Assembly (NCBI GenBank): GCA_030826885.1
Contig: JAUUDF010000013.1
Span: forward strand, 1 to 46,854
From: Sulfurovum sp.
Lineage (GTDB): Bacteria; Campylobacterota; Campylobacteria; Campylobacterales; Sulfurovaceae
Length of the DNA stretch: 46,854 bases
Reading direction: 5' to 3'
Each line of letters begins with the position of its first letter. Positions within the stretch are counted from its first letter, which is position 1. Under the pieces are notes generated by a model that did not search any database, was not told where the DNA came from, and saw nothing but the letters and a program-made list of their open reading frames with translations. The position numbers and the translations under genes were made by a program. This document shows positions 8,602 to 17,535 of this stretch, in pieces.

Positions 8602-9459
8602 ATGGAAGCACTAACCGTACTCATTATTATCGCAGCGGGGGTTGTCTATACCCTCTACAAAGGGGTCAACATTGTACCACAGGGAGAAGAGTGGGTCGTA
8701 GAGAGACTCGGAAAGTTCGCCCGTACCCTCAAACCGGGCCTGAACATCATTGTTCCCTACATTGAAAATGTCAGAACCAAAGTCTCCACCAGAGACATCA
8801 TTCTTGACATTCCCCAGCAAGAGGTGATTACCCGTGACAATGCCGTCATTCTGACCAATGCCGTCACATTCATTCGTGTCACCAATCCTCGTGACGCCAT
8901 TTATGGCATTGAAGATTTTCAGCTTGCCATCCAGCAGCTGGTCATGACCACACTTCGCTCGATTCTTGGGGAGATGACACTCGATGAGGCACTCTCCAAT
9001 CGCGAACACATCAAAGCCAAACTCAAAGATGCCATCATCGACGATGTTGCCGACTGGGGTGTCACGGTCAAGAGTGTCGAAATTCAAGACATCTCTCCCT
9101 CCGCCTCCATGCAGGAGTCGATGGAGCGTCAGGCTGCCGCAGAGCGTGAAAGACGCGCCATCGAAACCACTGCGGAAGGAAACAAAAATGCCGCCATCCT
9201 CGAAGCCGACGGCAAACTTGAAGCGGCAAAAAGAGAAGCCCAGGCACAGGTTGCACTTGCCAACGCCTCTGCCGAAGCGATCAAACTCATCTCCGACAAC
9301 ATTCAGGACAAAGAGCTGCCGGCAATGTTCCTGCTCGGAGACCGCTACATCAACTCACTTGAGCAGATAAGCAAAAGCCAGAACGGCAAATTCGTCATTT
9401 ACCCCGCAGACTTGCAAGGTGCCATCAAAGGGATGCTCGGAAGTGTCTTTAAAAAATAA
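8602..9459 (+). CDS. SPFH/stomatin-like protein (QmcA/YbbK type)
   Basis: 285 residues. One N-terminal membrane helix (ALTVLIIIAAGVVYTLY) is followed by an SPFH domain (VPQGEEWVVERLGKFARTL, LDIPQQEVITRDNA), then an Ala/Glu-rich coiled coil (about 170-235) and a short C-terminus. Proteins of this type form large oligomeric assemblies at the inner membrane. AAAGGAG lies 7 bases before the ATG. With NfeD it forms the conserved two-gene unit. Confidence 0.93.
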   Translation: MEALTVLIIIAAGVVYTLYKGVNIVPQGEEWVVERLGKFARTLKPGLNIIVPYIENVRTKVSTRDIILDIPQQEVITRDNAVILTNAVTFIRVTNPRDAIYGIEDFQLAIQQLVMTTLRSILGEMTLDEALSNREHIKAKLKDAIIDDVADWGVTVKSVEIQDISPSASMQESMERQAAAERERRAIETTAEGNKNAAILEADGKLEAAKREAQAQVALANASAEAIKLISDNIQDKELPAMFLLGDRYINSLEQISKSQNGKFVIYPADLQGAIKGMLGSVFKK

Positions 9460-9464
9460 AAACG

Positions 9465-9494
9465 ACAGCCGGCTCTCTAAAAGAAAGCGGCTGT
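9465..9494. terminator. Hairpin after the SPFH gene
   Basis: ACAGCCG (9465-9471) pairs with CGGCTGT (9488-9494). No T-run follows on the plus strand, but on the minus strand the hairpin is followed by TTTTATTTTTT, so it could stop leftward transcripts from the gene at 9718-10455. Confidence 0.45.
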
Positions 9495-9518
9495 TAACCA
9501 AAGAGGAACTCTGTTCGC

Positions 9519-9524
9519 TATAAT
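9519..9524 (+). promoter_or_regulatory. Likely -10 box of the 51-residue gene
   Basis: TATAAT in TTCGCTATAATGC, 29 bases before the ATG at 9553. Confidence 0.5.
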
Positions 9525-9552
9525 GCAAATCATCAATACAAAGGAATGAAAC

Positions 9553-9708
9553 ATGTTCTCCGATATGCGGTATATCTGGTTTTTTATTGCCATCGCAGTC
9601 ATTGCGGTTGCACTGCTTACCACACTCATTATTGAAATGCGCAAACCCAAAACCGACCCGAATGACAACCCCGACACCAAACGGATGAACGATATACTCA
9701 AAGATTAG
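9553..9708 (+). CDS. Small single-pass membrane protein, 51 residues
   Basis: ATG, 51 codons, TAG, with AAAGGA 8 bases before the ATG and its own TATAAT box. The peptide has a short N-terminus (MFSDMRY), one long hydrophobic helix (IWFFIAIAVIAVALLTTLII, residues 8-27) and a charged, Pro/Asp-rich tail (EMRKPKTDPNDNPDTKRMND). I do not recognise a family. The inside-positive charge after the helix suggests N-out/C-in insertion. It ends 10 bases before the convergent gene. Confidence 0.6.
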   Translation: MFSDMRYIWFFIAIAVIAVALLTTLIIEMRKPKTDPNDNPDTKRMNDILKD

Positions 9709-9717
9709 AGGAGACGA

Positions 9718-10455
9718 TTAGAAGTCATCATCCCCCTCATCGTTGAACTCCTGTTCTGCCTTGAGCTCTTCCTCTTTTTGAAGCTGTGCCTTCGTCAGCA
9801 CCATCTCATGCAAAAATTCTCCAAAAAATGTCCGTGAAGGCACTTTTGCCATGAAAAGATAGACTCCGGCCAGAAATGCGACCACTGTCACTGCGGCAAC
9901 CGCTTTTTGTGCCGGGTTGAACATCTGTATGGGCTCTTTGCGTTTAATCTCACATCTGCCGCCGGGGCAGTACTGCGGATCTTCACGCACGATCCATTTG
10001 TATATCATGCATCCCACACAGACGGAAAAAGAGGCTTCAAGAAACATCAGTGTCAGACAGAGTACACAAATGAGTACTTTATAGAAAGTAATATCCCAGT
10101 GTATGACAAACCACCACATCATGGGAAGAGAGATCAGCCATCCGAGTGTCCAGGCAAAGCGTTTTTGCAGACCCCCGGTATATTCAGGAGTCTGATTCTG
10201 TACGACAAACTTGCCCATTAGAAGCGAAGGAGAGTATTTGGGGCTGATCATCCGCGCCGTAAAATCAACAAAGAGAAAAGCAAGATAGACCCTCGCTACC
10301 ATCACATGCCCGAAGCCTATGCCAACGAAGATAACGATCATCCCAAGTGCGAACAAAATACCTGCCGCCGCTCTTGCTTCACGTTCGTTCACTACCGTAA
10401 CATCGTACCCTGGAACATTTTCGCCATATTCCCACAAAAACTGTTTCAAGTTCAA
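9718..10455 (-). CDS. DUF4395-like integral membrane protein
   Basis: 245 residues from a TTG start at 10455, preceded by AGGAG at 6 bases; a longer reading to 10602 would run into the upstream peptidase gene and lacks a ribosome site. Four or five hydrophobic helices occur (AGILFALGMIVIFVGIGFG, TLGWLISLPMMWWFVI, VLICVLCLTLMFLEASF and others). Cysteines occur in SVCVGCMIYKW and QYCPGGRCE, the CxxC and CxxxxC pattern suggesting a redox or metal site. The tail is very acidic (EFNDEGDDDF). DUF4395 membership is from memory of the family; function unknown. Confidence 0.7.
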   Translation of the reverse strand: MNLKQFLWEYGENVPGYDVTVVNEREARAAAGILFALGMIVIFVGIGFGHVMVARVYLAFLFVDFTARMISPKYSPSLLMGKFVVQNQTPEYTGGLQKRFAWTLGWLISLPMMWWFVIHWDITFYKVLICVLCLTLMFLEASFSVCVGCMIYKWIVREDPQYCPGGRCEIKRKEPIQMFNPAQKAVAAVTVVAFLAGVYLFMAKVPSRTFFGEFLHEMVLTKAQLQKEEELKAEQEFNDEGDDDF

Positions 10456-10544
10456 ACTATGACTCCTGAGTAAAAATTCGGTCGCATTATAGCAAAGGAA
10501 CCCTACCGAACGTAAATCAGTTTTGTTGAAACAAAAAATGAATT

Positions 10545-11183
10545 TTATCGAAAAAAGTGCTGGTAGTCTTTCACCCCATGCCAGTCTCCGCCCCATTTCC
10601 ATCTGTGCCGCTTGAAAAGTTTTACAGCCTCGTCATGCTCAAGCAGTACAGCCCTGTCGGCTGCCGATCCGTCATGGGTATGTTTTCGTTTCCCGTACTT
10701 TAACGATGCCTTATGGGCGATATGTCCGCTTCTTGAAACATAGGGGTTTTCAATAGGGTTGATGTCGATTGCCCTACCGTAACTGTGTTTCGACCACTTG
10801 TGGCTTCCCGTGGCATTGCGGCAGTTGAAGGCCGATGTATTGTCCGCCTCTATACTTTTAAAGTCACTGCCGCCAAAATCACTCACCAGCCTCATTTGTC
10901 GAATGGGGTAATGCAGTGCATAGAGAGCTTTAAAGAGTGTTGTAACCTCCTTGGCCACATTCATATGTACGATCATCTCACCGGTATGCTCTTTTGCGTC
11001 AAATCCCCAATAGGTCATACGCACATAGCGAAGATTGCTGTAATGCACAGGACACCCCTCATGCCAGGAGCCTCCACGTATCATACGGGATTTCAGCGAA
11101 TCATCAATGGGCAGTACCTCTGCCTGAAACGTTGCCCATAACGGCATAACAATACTCAAAAAAGCAGCCAAGATCAATTTCAT
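10545..11183 (-). CDS. Exported M15 family metallopeptidase
   Basis: 212 residues. A signal peptide (MKLILAAFLSIVMPLWATFQA) is followed by a D-Ala-D-Ala peptidase type zinc fold. Zinc ligands are visible as His133 and Asp140 in HSYGRAIDINP and His209 in DYQHF at the extreme C-terminus; the GGDW before it is typical of phage/VanY-like M15 enzymes. It probably cleaves peptidoglycan peptides in the periplasm. There is no ribosome site: a TATAAT box (11191-11196) ends 7 bases before the ATG, so the mRNA may be leaderless. Confidence 0.85.
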   Translation of the reverse strand: MKLILAAFLSIVMPLWATFQAEVLPIDDSLKSRMIRGGSWHEGCPVHYSNLRYVRMTYWGFDAKEHTGEMIVHMNVAKEVTTLFKALYALHYPIRQMRLVSDFGGSDFKSIEADNTSAFNCRNATGSHKWSKHSYGRAIDINPIENPYVSRSGHIAHKASLKYGKRKHTHDGSAADRAVLLEHDEAVKLFKRHRWKWGGDWHGVKDYQHFFR

Positions 11184-11190
11184 GATATTG

Positions 11191-11253
11191 ATTATAGCAC
11201 AAATGCTACCTGCGTAGCATACTTTCAGCCCATGAGTATCGTATCATACGATA
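11191..11253. promoter_or_regulatory. M15 promoter with two palindromes
   Basis: Minus-strand TATAAT at 11191-11196. ATGCTAC-ctgc-GTAGCAT (11203-11220) lies where a -35 box would be, and TATCGTAT-C-ATACGATA (11237-11253) is a perfect 17-base palindrome further upstream. Both look like protein-binding sites in the divergent region between the M15 gene and htpX. Confidence 0.5.
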
Positions 11254-11336
11254 AACTTCTGTAGACACTAAAAAAGGACATAGAAAGGGAGGGAACACTC
11301 TTTTACTTCATTTACCTTTCATATTGAAATTGACGT

Positions 11337-11342
11337 TATAAT
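11337..11342 (+). promoter_or_regulatory. Likely -10 box of htpX
   Basis: TATAAT 24 bases before the ATG; AAAAAGGAT lies between. Confidence 0.55.
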
Positions 11343-11366
11343 AGATCAAAAAAAGGATACACCATT

Positions 11367-12203
11367 ATGGAACAATTCAAAACCTATGCTTTGATGATCG
11401 GGCTGACACTTTTGTTCATCTGGTTTGGCGGAATGATCGCAGGTCAAAGCGGTATGGTCATTGCCTTTCTCATTGCCGCGGGAATGAACTTCTACGCCTA
11501 CTATTACAGTGACAAACAGGTACTTGCGCACTACCATGCCATCCCTGTTGACAAAGCGCATGCAAGCGGACTCTATGACATTGTCGAACGCCTCACCCGG
11601 CGTGCCGGACTCCCAATGCCCAAACTCTACATCATCCCCGAACAGCAGCCCAATGCGTTTGCTACGGGACGTGACTACGAACATGCTGCCGTTGCCGTTA
11701 CCGAAGGGCTGCTGCAACTGCTTGACGAGAGAGAGGTTGAAGGGGTCATTGCCCATGAACTCAGCCACATCAAACACTACGATATGCTCATTGGTACGGT
11801 AGCCGCCACCATTGCCGGTGCCATTGCCATGCTCGCACAGTTTGGTATGTTCTTCGGTGGCGGAGACAGAGACCGTCCCAACCCCATCGTCATGATCGCT
11901 CTTATGATTATCATGCCGCTGGTAGCGACCATCATACAGATGACCGTCAGCCGAAACCGTGAATATATGGCAGATGAAGGTGCCGCGCGTATGACCGGGC
12001 ACCCCGAATGGCTGCAGTCCGCTTTGCAAAAGCTCGACAATTATGCCCGACAGATGAGTCTGCCCGAAGCCGATCCCCAGACAGCGCACATGTTCATTAT
12101 CAACCCCTTTACGGGCAAGGACTTTTCCATGAGGGAACTTTTCAGCACCCACCCCAGTACCGAGTCAAGGATCGCAAGGCTCGAGGAGCTCAAACAGCTT
12201 TAG
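11367..12203 (+). CDS. htpX: Membrane metalloprotease HtpX
   Basis: 278 residues, family length. Two N-terminal helices precede an M48 catalytic domain with HELSH at 130-134 (zinc His and catalytic Glu) and the third ligand Glu199 in [12 protein letters not shown]. Two more hydrophobic segments lie between ([16 protein letters not shown] and [17 protein letters not shown]). HtpX degrades misfolded inner-membrane proteins, complementing FtsH, and is normally stress-induced. The C-terminal [17 protein letters not shown] is the family signature. It converges with mqo 7 bases downstream. Confidence 0.95.
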   Translation: MEQFKTYALMIGLTLLFIWFGGMIAGQSGMVIAFLIAAGMNFYAYYYSDKQVLAHYHAIPVDKAHASGLYDIVERLTRRAGLPMPKLYIIPEQQPNAFATGRDYEHAAVAVTEGLLQLLDEREVEGVIAHELSHIKHYDMLIGTVAATIAGAIAMLAQFGMFFGGGDRDRPNPIVMIALMIIMPLVATIIQMTVSRNREYMADEGAARMTGHPEWLQSALQKLDNYARQMSLPEADPQTAHMFIINPFTGKDFSMRELFSTHPSTESRIARLEELKQL

Positions 12204-12210
12204 AGCACCT

Positions 12211-13539
12211 TTAAATTCTACTTTGTATCATCCGTTCATGCCGGGCATGATCGAAAGAGAGTCCAAGGTGTGTACACAGTGTCTGCGCATCTTTGTAGGC
12301 GATCGCCAGTGAACTGGTCGCACCGGGGCTTGGCGTCATATTGAAAACAATCCCCTCTTCGACGATCTTCGCTTCCCCAAGCAGTAGTTCATGTTTCTGT
12401 TTGTCGATGATCTGCGGGCGCATTCCGCCGTAACCTTCGGCAAATTCAAGGTCCTCCACCCCCAGAGTCGGTATGATTTTACGCGCATCATTAATGAATA
12501 CTTCTTTGCCTACAAGCGGGATCTCCTCAAGAAAATTCTTGAGTATATACCGCCGTATGGTACTGTCTTTGAAAAGGTCGAAATAGACTTTTGTCACATC
12601 CGTATCGATATTCAACGCATCAATGAAATCCTGCAGATGAAGTGAATGGTAACGTTCCAGTTTCGGCAGGGCGAACGCCGTAGGGCCAAAACGTGTATGC
12701 CACGACTGCGTACAGTCCGGGTCGGCATGAATGGCAGCAAACGGCAACTTGGGGTTTTGCATGGTATAGACCTTGGTACGTAGCAGCTTCTTTTTGGCAA
12801 AAAAGAAACTCCCTCCTATGGGCAGTATGGCAAAGTGGTGTCCATACCCCATCGACTGTGCGAACAGCAGCGAATAGGCACCGGCATTCACTACGACTGT
12901 ACGGGCATGGAATTCACCGTTTTCTGTACGCAGCAGATAGTGCCCGTTATCTTCTCTGTGAATTTCCGTTACCGCCTCGTTGTAATGCATCTGGATATTT
13001 TTGTCCGTATCGAGTGCATTTTTGGCGAAACTTTCACTCAGCCGTTTGTAATCGACAGTAGTGATCTGATTGCGTGCACCCATGGCAAGCACCTCTTCGG
13101 TACGTCCTTCCATCAGTTTCGGCTCATGTTCAACAAGAAACTTCTCGTCCCAAAGCTCCAAATAGGGGTAAAGCGACTTGAACGTTTCATACCGCTCTTT
13201 GAGCTTCTGTACCTCCTTTTTGCCTACGGCAAGTACCATTTTGTCACGCACGAAACCTATCTTTTCTATGCCTCCCACATTGTAAATGTAATTACTGACA
13301 AAAGAGGCATCTCGCTTGACCTTTTGTGCCTTCTCGTAGGTATAGTTGGTCTCTATGTCTCCCACATGCAGCGTCTGGGAGTTGGCTTTTGGGTTGGAGT
13401 TGAGCATCGCCAGTTCATCATATTTTTCAAAAAGTACAATGTTCTTCACCGGTGTAAAGGCTGCCAGCGTATAAAGCAAAGAAGTACCGGCCACACCTCC
13501 GCCGATGATCGCCGTGTCAAAAAGTTTGTTGATCTGCAT
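12211..13539 (-). CDS. mqo: Malate:quinone oxidoreductase, epsilon type
   Basis: 442 residues from the ATG at 13539, which has AAGGAG 8 bases upstream; the longer frame to 13578 lacks a ribosome site. The FAD-binding motif is IIGGGVAGTS near residue 11-20. The order NSNPKANSQTLHVGDIETNYT, VVNAGAYSLLFAQSMGYG, TMQNPKLPFAAIHADPD and FNMTPSPGATSSLA closely follows the Helicobacter pylori HP0086 type enzyme as I remember it. It oxidises malate to oxaloacetate and passes electrons to menaquinone at the inner membrane, replacing NAD-dependent malate dehydrogenase in the TCA cycle. Other FAD oxidoreductases of the DAO fold are the only alternative. Confidence 0.85.
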   Translation of the reverse strand: MQINKLFDTAIIGGGVAGTSLLYTLAAFTPVKNIVLFEKYDELAMLNSNPKANSQTLHVGDIETNYTYEKAQKVKRDASFVSNYIYNVGGIEKIGFVRDKMVLAVGKKEVQKLKERYETFKSLYPYLELWDEKFLVEHEPKLMEGRTEEVLAMGARNQITTVDYKRLSESFAKNALDTDKNIQMHYNEAVTEIHREDNGHYLLRTENGEFHARTVVVNAGAYSLLFAQSMGYGHHFAILPIGGSFFFAKKKLLRTKVYTMQNPKLPFAAIHADPDCTQSWHTRFGPTAFALPKLERYHSLHLQDFIDALNIDTDVTKVYFDLFKDSTIRRYILKNFLEEIPLVGKEVFINDARKIIPTLGVEDLEFAEGYGGMRPQIIDKQKHELLLGEAKIVEEGIVFNMTPSPGATSSLAIAYKDAQTLCTHLGLSFDHARHERMIQSRI

Positions 13540-13624
13540 ATACCCCACTCCTTCGTTAATCATGCTACGACAAATCATAGCGACACTTCACTAAAAAATA
13601 GCTCCAAAAACCAGCCAGTTATGC

Positions 13625-13707
13625 TATAATGACCGACATGAAAACTATCGATAAACCCCAAGAATAAAAAAATGATATATCATTATGAATGTATTGCTAT
13701 ACAATAC
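13625..13707 (+). promoter_or_regulatory. rnr promoter and palindromic leader
   Basis: TATAAT at 13625-13630 in ATGCTATAATG. The leader contains a perfect 14-base palindrome AATGATATATCATT (13671-13684) and the hairpin GTATTG-ctata-CAATAC (13691-13707). Either could bind a repressor or fold to control rnr. Confidence 0.45.
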
Positions 13708-13748
13708 ACACCGATACTCCCCATCATAACACCTGAAAGGTTTGATAC

Positions 13749-15716
13749 ATGAGCGCTTTTGCGGTACAACTGACCAAGGGTTGTCTGCCTTCCGACATTG
13801 AGCCCGAAGACAAACATGCCTTTGAAGAGCTGCAGCGCATCGGCGCGCTCGAGGAAGTGAACGGACTGTGGAGGCTCAACTCCCTCTACCGTGCAGGCAG
13901 ACTCTACCTCAGTCAGGACGGACGCGGCTACGTTGAATCGGAGTTCAAGGAGCAAAAAGACCTGCTTATCGAACCGGACCATCTCGGCGATGCGAAAAAC
14001 GGTGATGTGGTCGTTGCCAAACGCATTATTGCCAGACGCGGACGGGCTGCGGGAAAAGTGGTTGCCGTTATCCAGAAAGCCCACCTCTTTACCATTGCAT
14101 ACACCCACCGTGACACACAGGGAAACTTCATGACCCTTGATCTGCGTACAGGCGAACCGACCCATGTCAAAATGCCGGGAATGGATCTTAAAGCTTTCAA
14201 AACCGGTACCGTCTTCAAAGTCGATATTGACACCGAAGAGGTACTTGAAGTCTTCGGCCATCTTGACGATCCGATGGTCGATGAGAAAATTTCGCTGGCG
14301 CTTTTTAACCGTCACGATGCGTTCCCGAAAGAGTGTGTCGATGAGGCACTCCAAATCGAGTCGGACGTGATCAGAAGCGAACATCCGGACAGAATCGACC
14401 TGACCCATCTGGACTTCTGCACCATCGACCCGGTCACTGCCAAAGATTTCGATGATGCCATCTACTTCGACCTTGAAAAGTATGTGCTCTATGTAGCGAT
14501 TGCGGATGTCAGCCATTACGTACCCTACTTCTGTGAAATCGACAAAGAGGCAAAAAAACGCGGCTTTACCACCTACCTGCCTCACAAATCGTTTCCCATG
14601 CTCCCTCGGGAACTGAGTGAAAACATCTGTTCGCTCAAGCCCAAAGTCGACCGGCTGGCATTTGTCTCCAAGATCACACTCGAAAGAGACTCTCTCAAAC
14701 CGCTCAAAGAGGAGTTTTTCGAAGCGATCATCCACTCCAAACACCGCTTCAACTACGACACGGTCGATGCCATTTTGCAACACGGTTTTGGCGGTGACGA
14801 CACTACCGTCTCGCGTATTCTGCACTGGCTTTTGCCCCTGCAGAAAATAACACAGCGGCTGCGCAAAGCACGCCTGAAACACGGTTTTGACTTTAGAAGC
14901 GAAGAGATCAAGCTCACCCTCGATGCCCAGCAGCAGCTTCTCTCCACACAAATAGAAACCGGTACCCCATCGCATTCACTCATTGAAGAGTGTATGCTCC
15001 TTGCCAACCAGGCAGCCGCCAAACGCTTTAATGGTGACGGCGACAGTATCTTCCGCATTCACGAACCGCCGCAACTGAGTAAAATGGAAGCGCTGTTGAC
15101 AGAACTCTCTGCCATTGGGCTTTATGTAGAAGAGTATGAAGACTCTCCTTCACTCATTCGTGCCATTCAGGCCGAGGCAAAAAAGATGGGACTTGAAGCC
15201 GAAGTCGATGCCATGATCATCAAGTCTCTCAGACAGGCAAGCTACGCCTCACACAATGTCGGGCACTTTGGCTTGGGGTTTAGCCACTACAGCCACTTCA
15301 CTTCGCCCATTCGGCGTTATGCGGACCTCATTTTACACCGTCTCATCAAAACACAGCTAAGAGACGACAAAGAGGAAGCCGAGTACCTCCTGAGAAACAT
15401 CGACCCTCTCTGTGTCCGTGTCAGCGAGCTCGAACGCGAAGCGACCAAGTGTGAATGGGACTTTAGAGACCGCAAATTCGCCCGATGGGCGGAGAAACAA
15501 AAAGGCATGTTCTTCGAAGCCGAAGTCATCGAGGCAGGCGAAAGCGCCAAAGCCAAACTTCTTGGAGAGATCGAAGGGGTGGTGGTTCACCTCAGGGGCG
15601 ATCAGGTTATGCTCTTCGATAAAATACGTGTCATGATTACGGAAGTAAACATTCCGCAGGCAGTCATTATGGCGGAACTGGTCAACAAAATAGGCAAAGA
15701 GGAGACAGAGCTGTGA
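13749..15716 (+). CDS. rnr: Ribonuclease R (RNB family 3'-5' exoribonuclease)
   Basis: 655 residues. The RNB catalytic domain carries the Asp cluster CTIDPVTAKDFDDAIYF (about 223-240), followed by VAIADVSHYV and FPMLPRELSENICSL. The C-terminal half has YASHNVGHFGLGFSHYSHFTSPIRRYADL, then a region ending in an S1-like fold. It is shorter than E. coli RNase R (about 810), as usual for this class. It degrades structured RNA. GAAAGG lies 8 bases before the ATG. It is followed by holA, an order also found in Helicobacter. Confidence 0.95.
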   Translation: MSAFAVQLTKGCLPSDIEPEDKHAFEELQRIGALEEVNGLWRLNSLYRAGRLYLSQDGRGYVESEFKEQKDLLIEPDHLGDAKNGDVVVAKRIIARRGRAAGKVVAVIQKAHLFTIAYTHRDTQGNFMTLDLRTGEPTHVKMPGMDLKAFKTGTVFKVDIDTEEVLEVFGHLDDPMVDEKISLALFNRHDAFPKECVDEALQIESDVIRSEHPDRIDLTHLDFCTIDPVTAKDFDDAIYFDLEKYVLYVAIADVSHYVPYFCEIDKEAKKRGFTTYLPHKSFPMLPRELSENICSLKPKVDRLAFVSKITLERDSLKPLKEEFFEAIIHSKHRFNYDTVDAILQHGFGGDDTTVSRILHWLLPLQKITQRLRKARLKHGFDFRSEEIKLTLDAQQQLLSTQIETGTPSHSLIEECMLLANQAAAKRFNGDGDSIFRIHEPPQLSKMEALLTELSAIGLYVEEYEDSPSLIRAIQAEAKKMGLEAEVDAMIIKSLRQASYASHNVGHFGLGFSHYSHFTSPIRRYADLILHRLIKTQLRDDKEEAEYLLRNIDPLCVRVSELEREATKCEWDFRDRKFARWAEKQKGMFFEAEVIEAGESAKAKLLGEIEGVVVHLRGDQVMLFDKIRVMITEVNIPQAVIMAELVNKIGKEETEL

Positions 15717-15789
15717 ACAACATAGCCACTATAACAGTGTTGCAATACATACGCCCTTGCTTCGCCCAAAAACAACAAAGAGGTCTGTA

Positions 15790-16767
15790 ATGTATCAGCG
15801 TGAATTTGACCAAAAGCTAAGAGGTTCACTACCCAAAGCCATTCTCTTCTTTGGCGACAATGCCTATATGACCGACCACTACATAGAACACTATAAAAAA
15901 ACACTCGATGCTGCCGACGATGCACTGACCCTTTATTTTGACGAGTGGGATTTCGATCAGGCCAAAAGTTATCTCATGCAAACCTCACTTTTTGGCGGTA
16001 CGAACCTGCTGATTGTCAAACATGACAAGAAAATTCCCAAAAAAGAACTCGACACACTCATTGAACTTGCAAACAAGAACAGTGACAACTATTTTCTCTA
16101 CGCCTATGCAGGAGGTGCCAAGGATGCAAAGTCGATGCAGAGCAGTTTTTCCGAAAAAAAGGGCGGTGTGTGGGTACGTTTTTTCGAACCCAACATCCGT
16201 GACGGAATCGCGCTGCTGCAACAGCATGCACAGGCACTCGGACTCGACATCGACCACTATGCACTCCAGCACCTGATGATGCTGCTTAACAACAATCTGG
16301 CACTATGCGCCAACGAACTGGAAAAACTCGCTATTGCCGGCACCAGAGTAACCTCCAAAGACATCGACACTCTGGTCTACTCCGCCGCACCACTTGCAAC
16401 CGAACAGCTACTCATTGATCTTTTTAACAAAAAACCGATTACTGCAACCATTACCAAGCTGCTTGAACTTGGAGAAGATGAGGCCTCCCTGCTGCGTTCT
16501 ACCCAGTTCTTTGTCAATCAGATCTTTCTTTTCCACGCTTACATAAAACTGAACGGGCAGGTAGACTCCGCTGCCATTTTAGGCTACAAGCTTCCCAAGC
16601 AGATAGAAGAGCAGAAAGCCCAGCTTGCACTGCGTGTCAAGTCTGCCGCATTGCTGAAAATATTTGAACATCTTCTTGAGAGTGAAATAGAGATGAAAAA
16701 AGCACCAGCGACCCAGAGGGAAGTGCTGCTTTACAGTATACTGATCAAGATACAGGGGTATCTGTAG
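15790..16767 (+). CDS. holA: DNA polymerase III delta subunit
   Basis: 325 residues from ATG 15790, preceded by AAAGAGG at 6-7 bases; the in-frame ATG at 15757 lacks a site. Recognised by the delta-type AAA-like fold without a P-loop: KAILFFGDNAYMTDHYIEHY at the start, then LIVKHDKKIPKKELDTLIEL and LALCANELEKLAIAG, and a helical C-terminal clamp-loader collar. Delta opens the beta sliding clamp. Sequence identity in this family is low, so the call leans on gene position after rnr and overall pattern. Confidence 0.82.
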   Translation: MYQREFDQKLRGSLPKAILFFGDNAYMTDHYIEHYKKTLDAADDALTLYFDEWDFDQAKSYLMQTSLFGGTNLLIVKHDKKIPKKELDTLIELANKNSDNYFLYAYAGGAKDAKSMQSSFSEKKGGVWVRFFEPNIRDGIALLQQHAQALGLDIDHYALQHLMMLLNNNLALCANELEKLAIAGTRVTSKDIDTLVYSAAPLATEQLLIDLFNKKPITATITKLLELGEDEASLLRSTQFFVNQIFLFHAYIKLNGQVDSAAILGYKLPKQIEEQKAQLALRVKSAALLKIFEHLLESEIEMKKAPATQREVLLYSILIKIQGYL

Positions 16768-16846
16768 GTTTGTATAACCTTCTGTACTCATTAATGCGTA
16801 ATCAGGGTTTGAAATATGAGAGTATGAAACTATCGCTAATACTGCA

Positions 16847-17227
16847 TCACTCTTGATCGAGATCATCTATCATCTGGTTTACAGTTTCAAGCAACTCGTC
16901 TATATGATTCTGGCACACTTCAAAAATAGTACTGGCATCCAGGTCGAAATAGTGATGCGATAAAACATCCCGTATACCTTTGATCTGTTTCCATTCAATA
17001 TGAGGGTATTGTGACAGCAGGGTATTGTCCGTAATTTTATCTATGTTCTTTAAACTCTCACCCACGGCAATAAGTTTCATACAGATACCGTCTAACTTCT
17101 CCCGTCCTGTTTCAGTATCGGTAAAATCATCTTCCTTTTTTGCATAAGAGCATCTTTTCTGGACAACAGTAAGTGCACCCGAAACCTGTTGAAGTATCTC
17201 TACAACCAGTGTTTTATCGTACGGCAT
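16847..17227 (-). CDS. hepT: HepT-type HEPN toxin
   Basis: 126 residues from ATG 17227 (TTG 17242 and ATG 17236 also in frame). It is an all-helical HEPN domain with the RNase motif R86-x4-H91-x-Y93 (RDVLSHHY), the Rx4-6H signature of HepT. The Tyr is the residue that is adenylylated by the partner in characterised MntA-HepT systems. It overlaps the end of mntA by 14 bases, so the two are co-translated. The pair lies on the opposite strand between holA and rpsF. TA type VII by current naming. Confidence 0.85.
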   Translation of the reverse strand: MPYDKTLVVEILQQVSGALTVVQKRCSYAKKEDDFTDTETGREKLDGICMKLIAVGESLKNIDKITDNTLLSQYPHIEWKQIKGIRDVLSHHYFDLDASTIFEVCQNHIDELLETVNQMIDDLDQE

Positions 17228-17507
17228 AAATACCATCTTCAAGGATTTTTTTTCTCAAATACGGATTCATTTTATCCCTCAGCCTGACAATATCAACTTT
17301 TTTATGCAAATCCTCTTCGAGTAATTGTTTTACGGCAACCAAATTTAAAAGTTTAGGCTTCATTTCAACAAAGACATCAATATCACTGTTTTCTCTGGCT
17401 TCATTTCTAGCATAGCTGCCAAAAATGCCAATAGCTTCAACTTCATACTTGTCCTTCAAAACTGTATAATGATTTTTGAGATAGTCAAGTATTTCCGATT
17501 TTGTCAT
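17214..17507 (-). CDS. mntA: MntA-type nucleotidyltransferase antitoxin
   Basis: 97 residues from ATG 17507, 6 bases after AGAGGGG. The minimal nucleotidyltransferase motif is complete: Gly30-Ser31 in IFGSYARNE, then Asp42 and Asp44 in SDIDVFVE. In known systems MntA neutralises HepT by transferring AMP groups to its Tyr. Antitoxin precedes toxin in the operon. TATAAT lies at 17536-17541. Local base composition is more AT-rich than the flanking ribosomal genes, in keeping with gene transfer. Confidence 0.85.
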   Translation of the reverse strand: MTKSEILDYLKNHYTVLKDKYEVEAIGIFGSYARNEARENSDIDVFVEMKPKLLNLVAVKQLLEEDLHKKVDIVRLRDKMNPYLRKKILEDGIYAVR

Positions 17508-17535
17508 AATCAACCCCTCTGGTTTTGTAATTTTA

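Noticed and set aside
13683-14975. Minus-strand open frame of 430 codons opposite rnr
   Set aside because: Antisense of the RNB domain; no motif or start signal.
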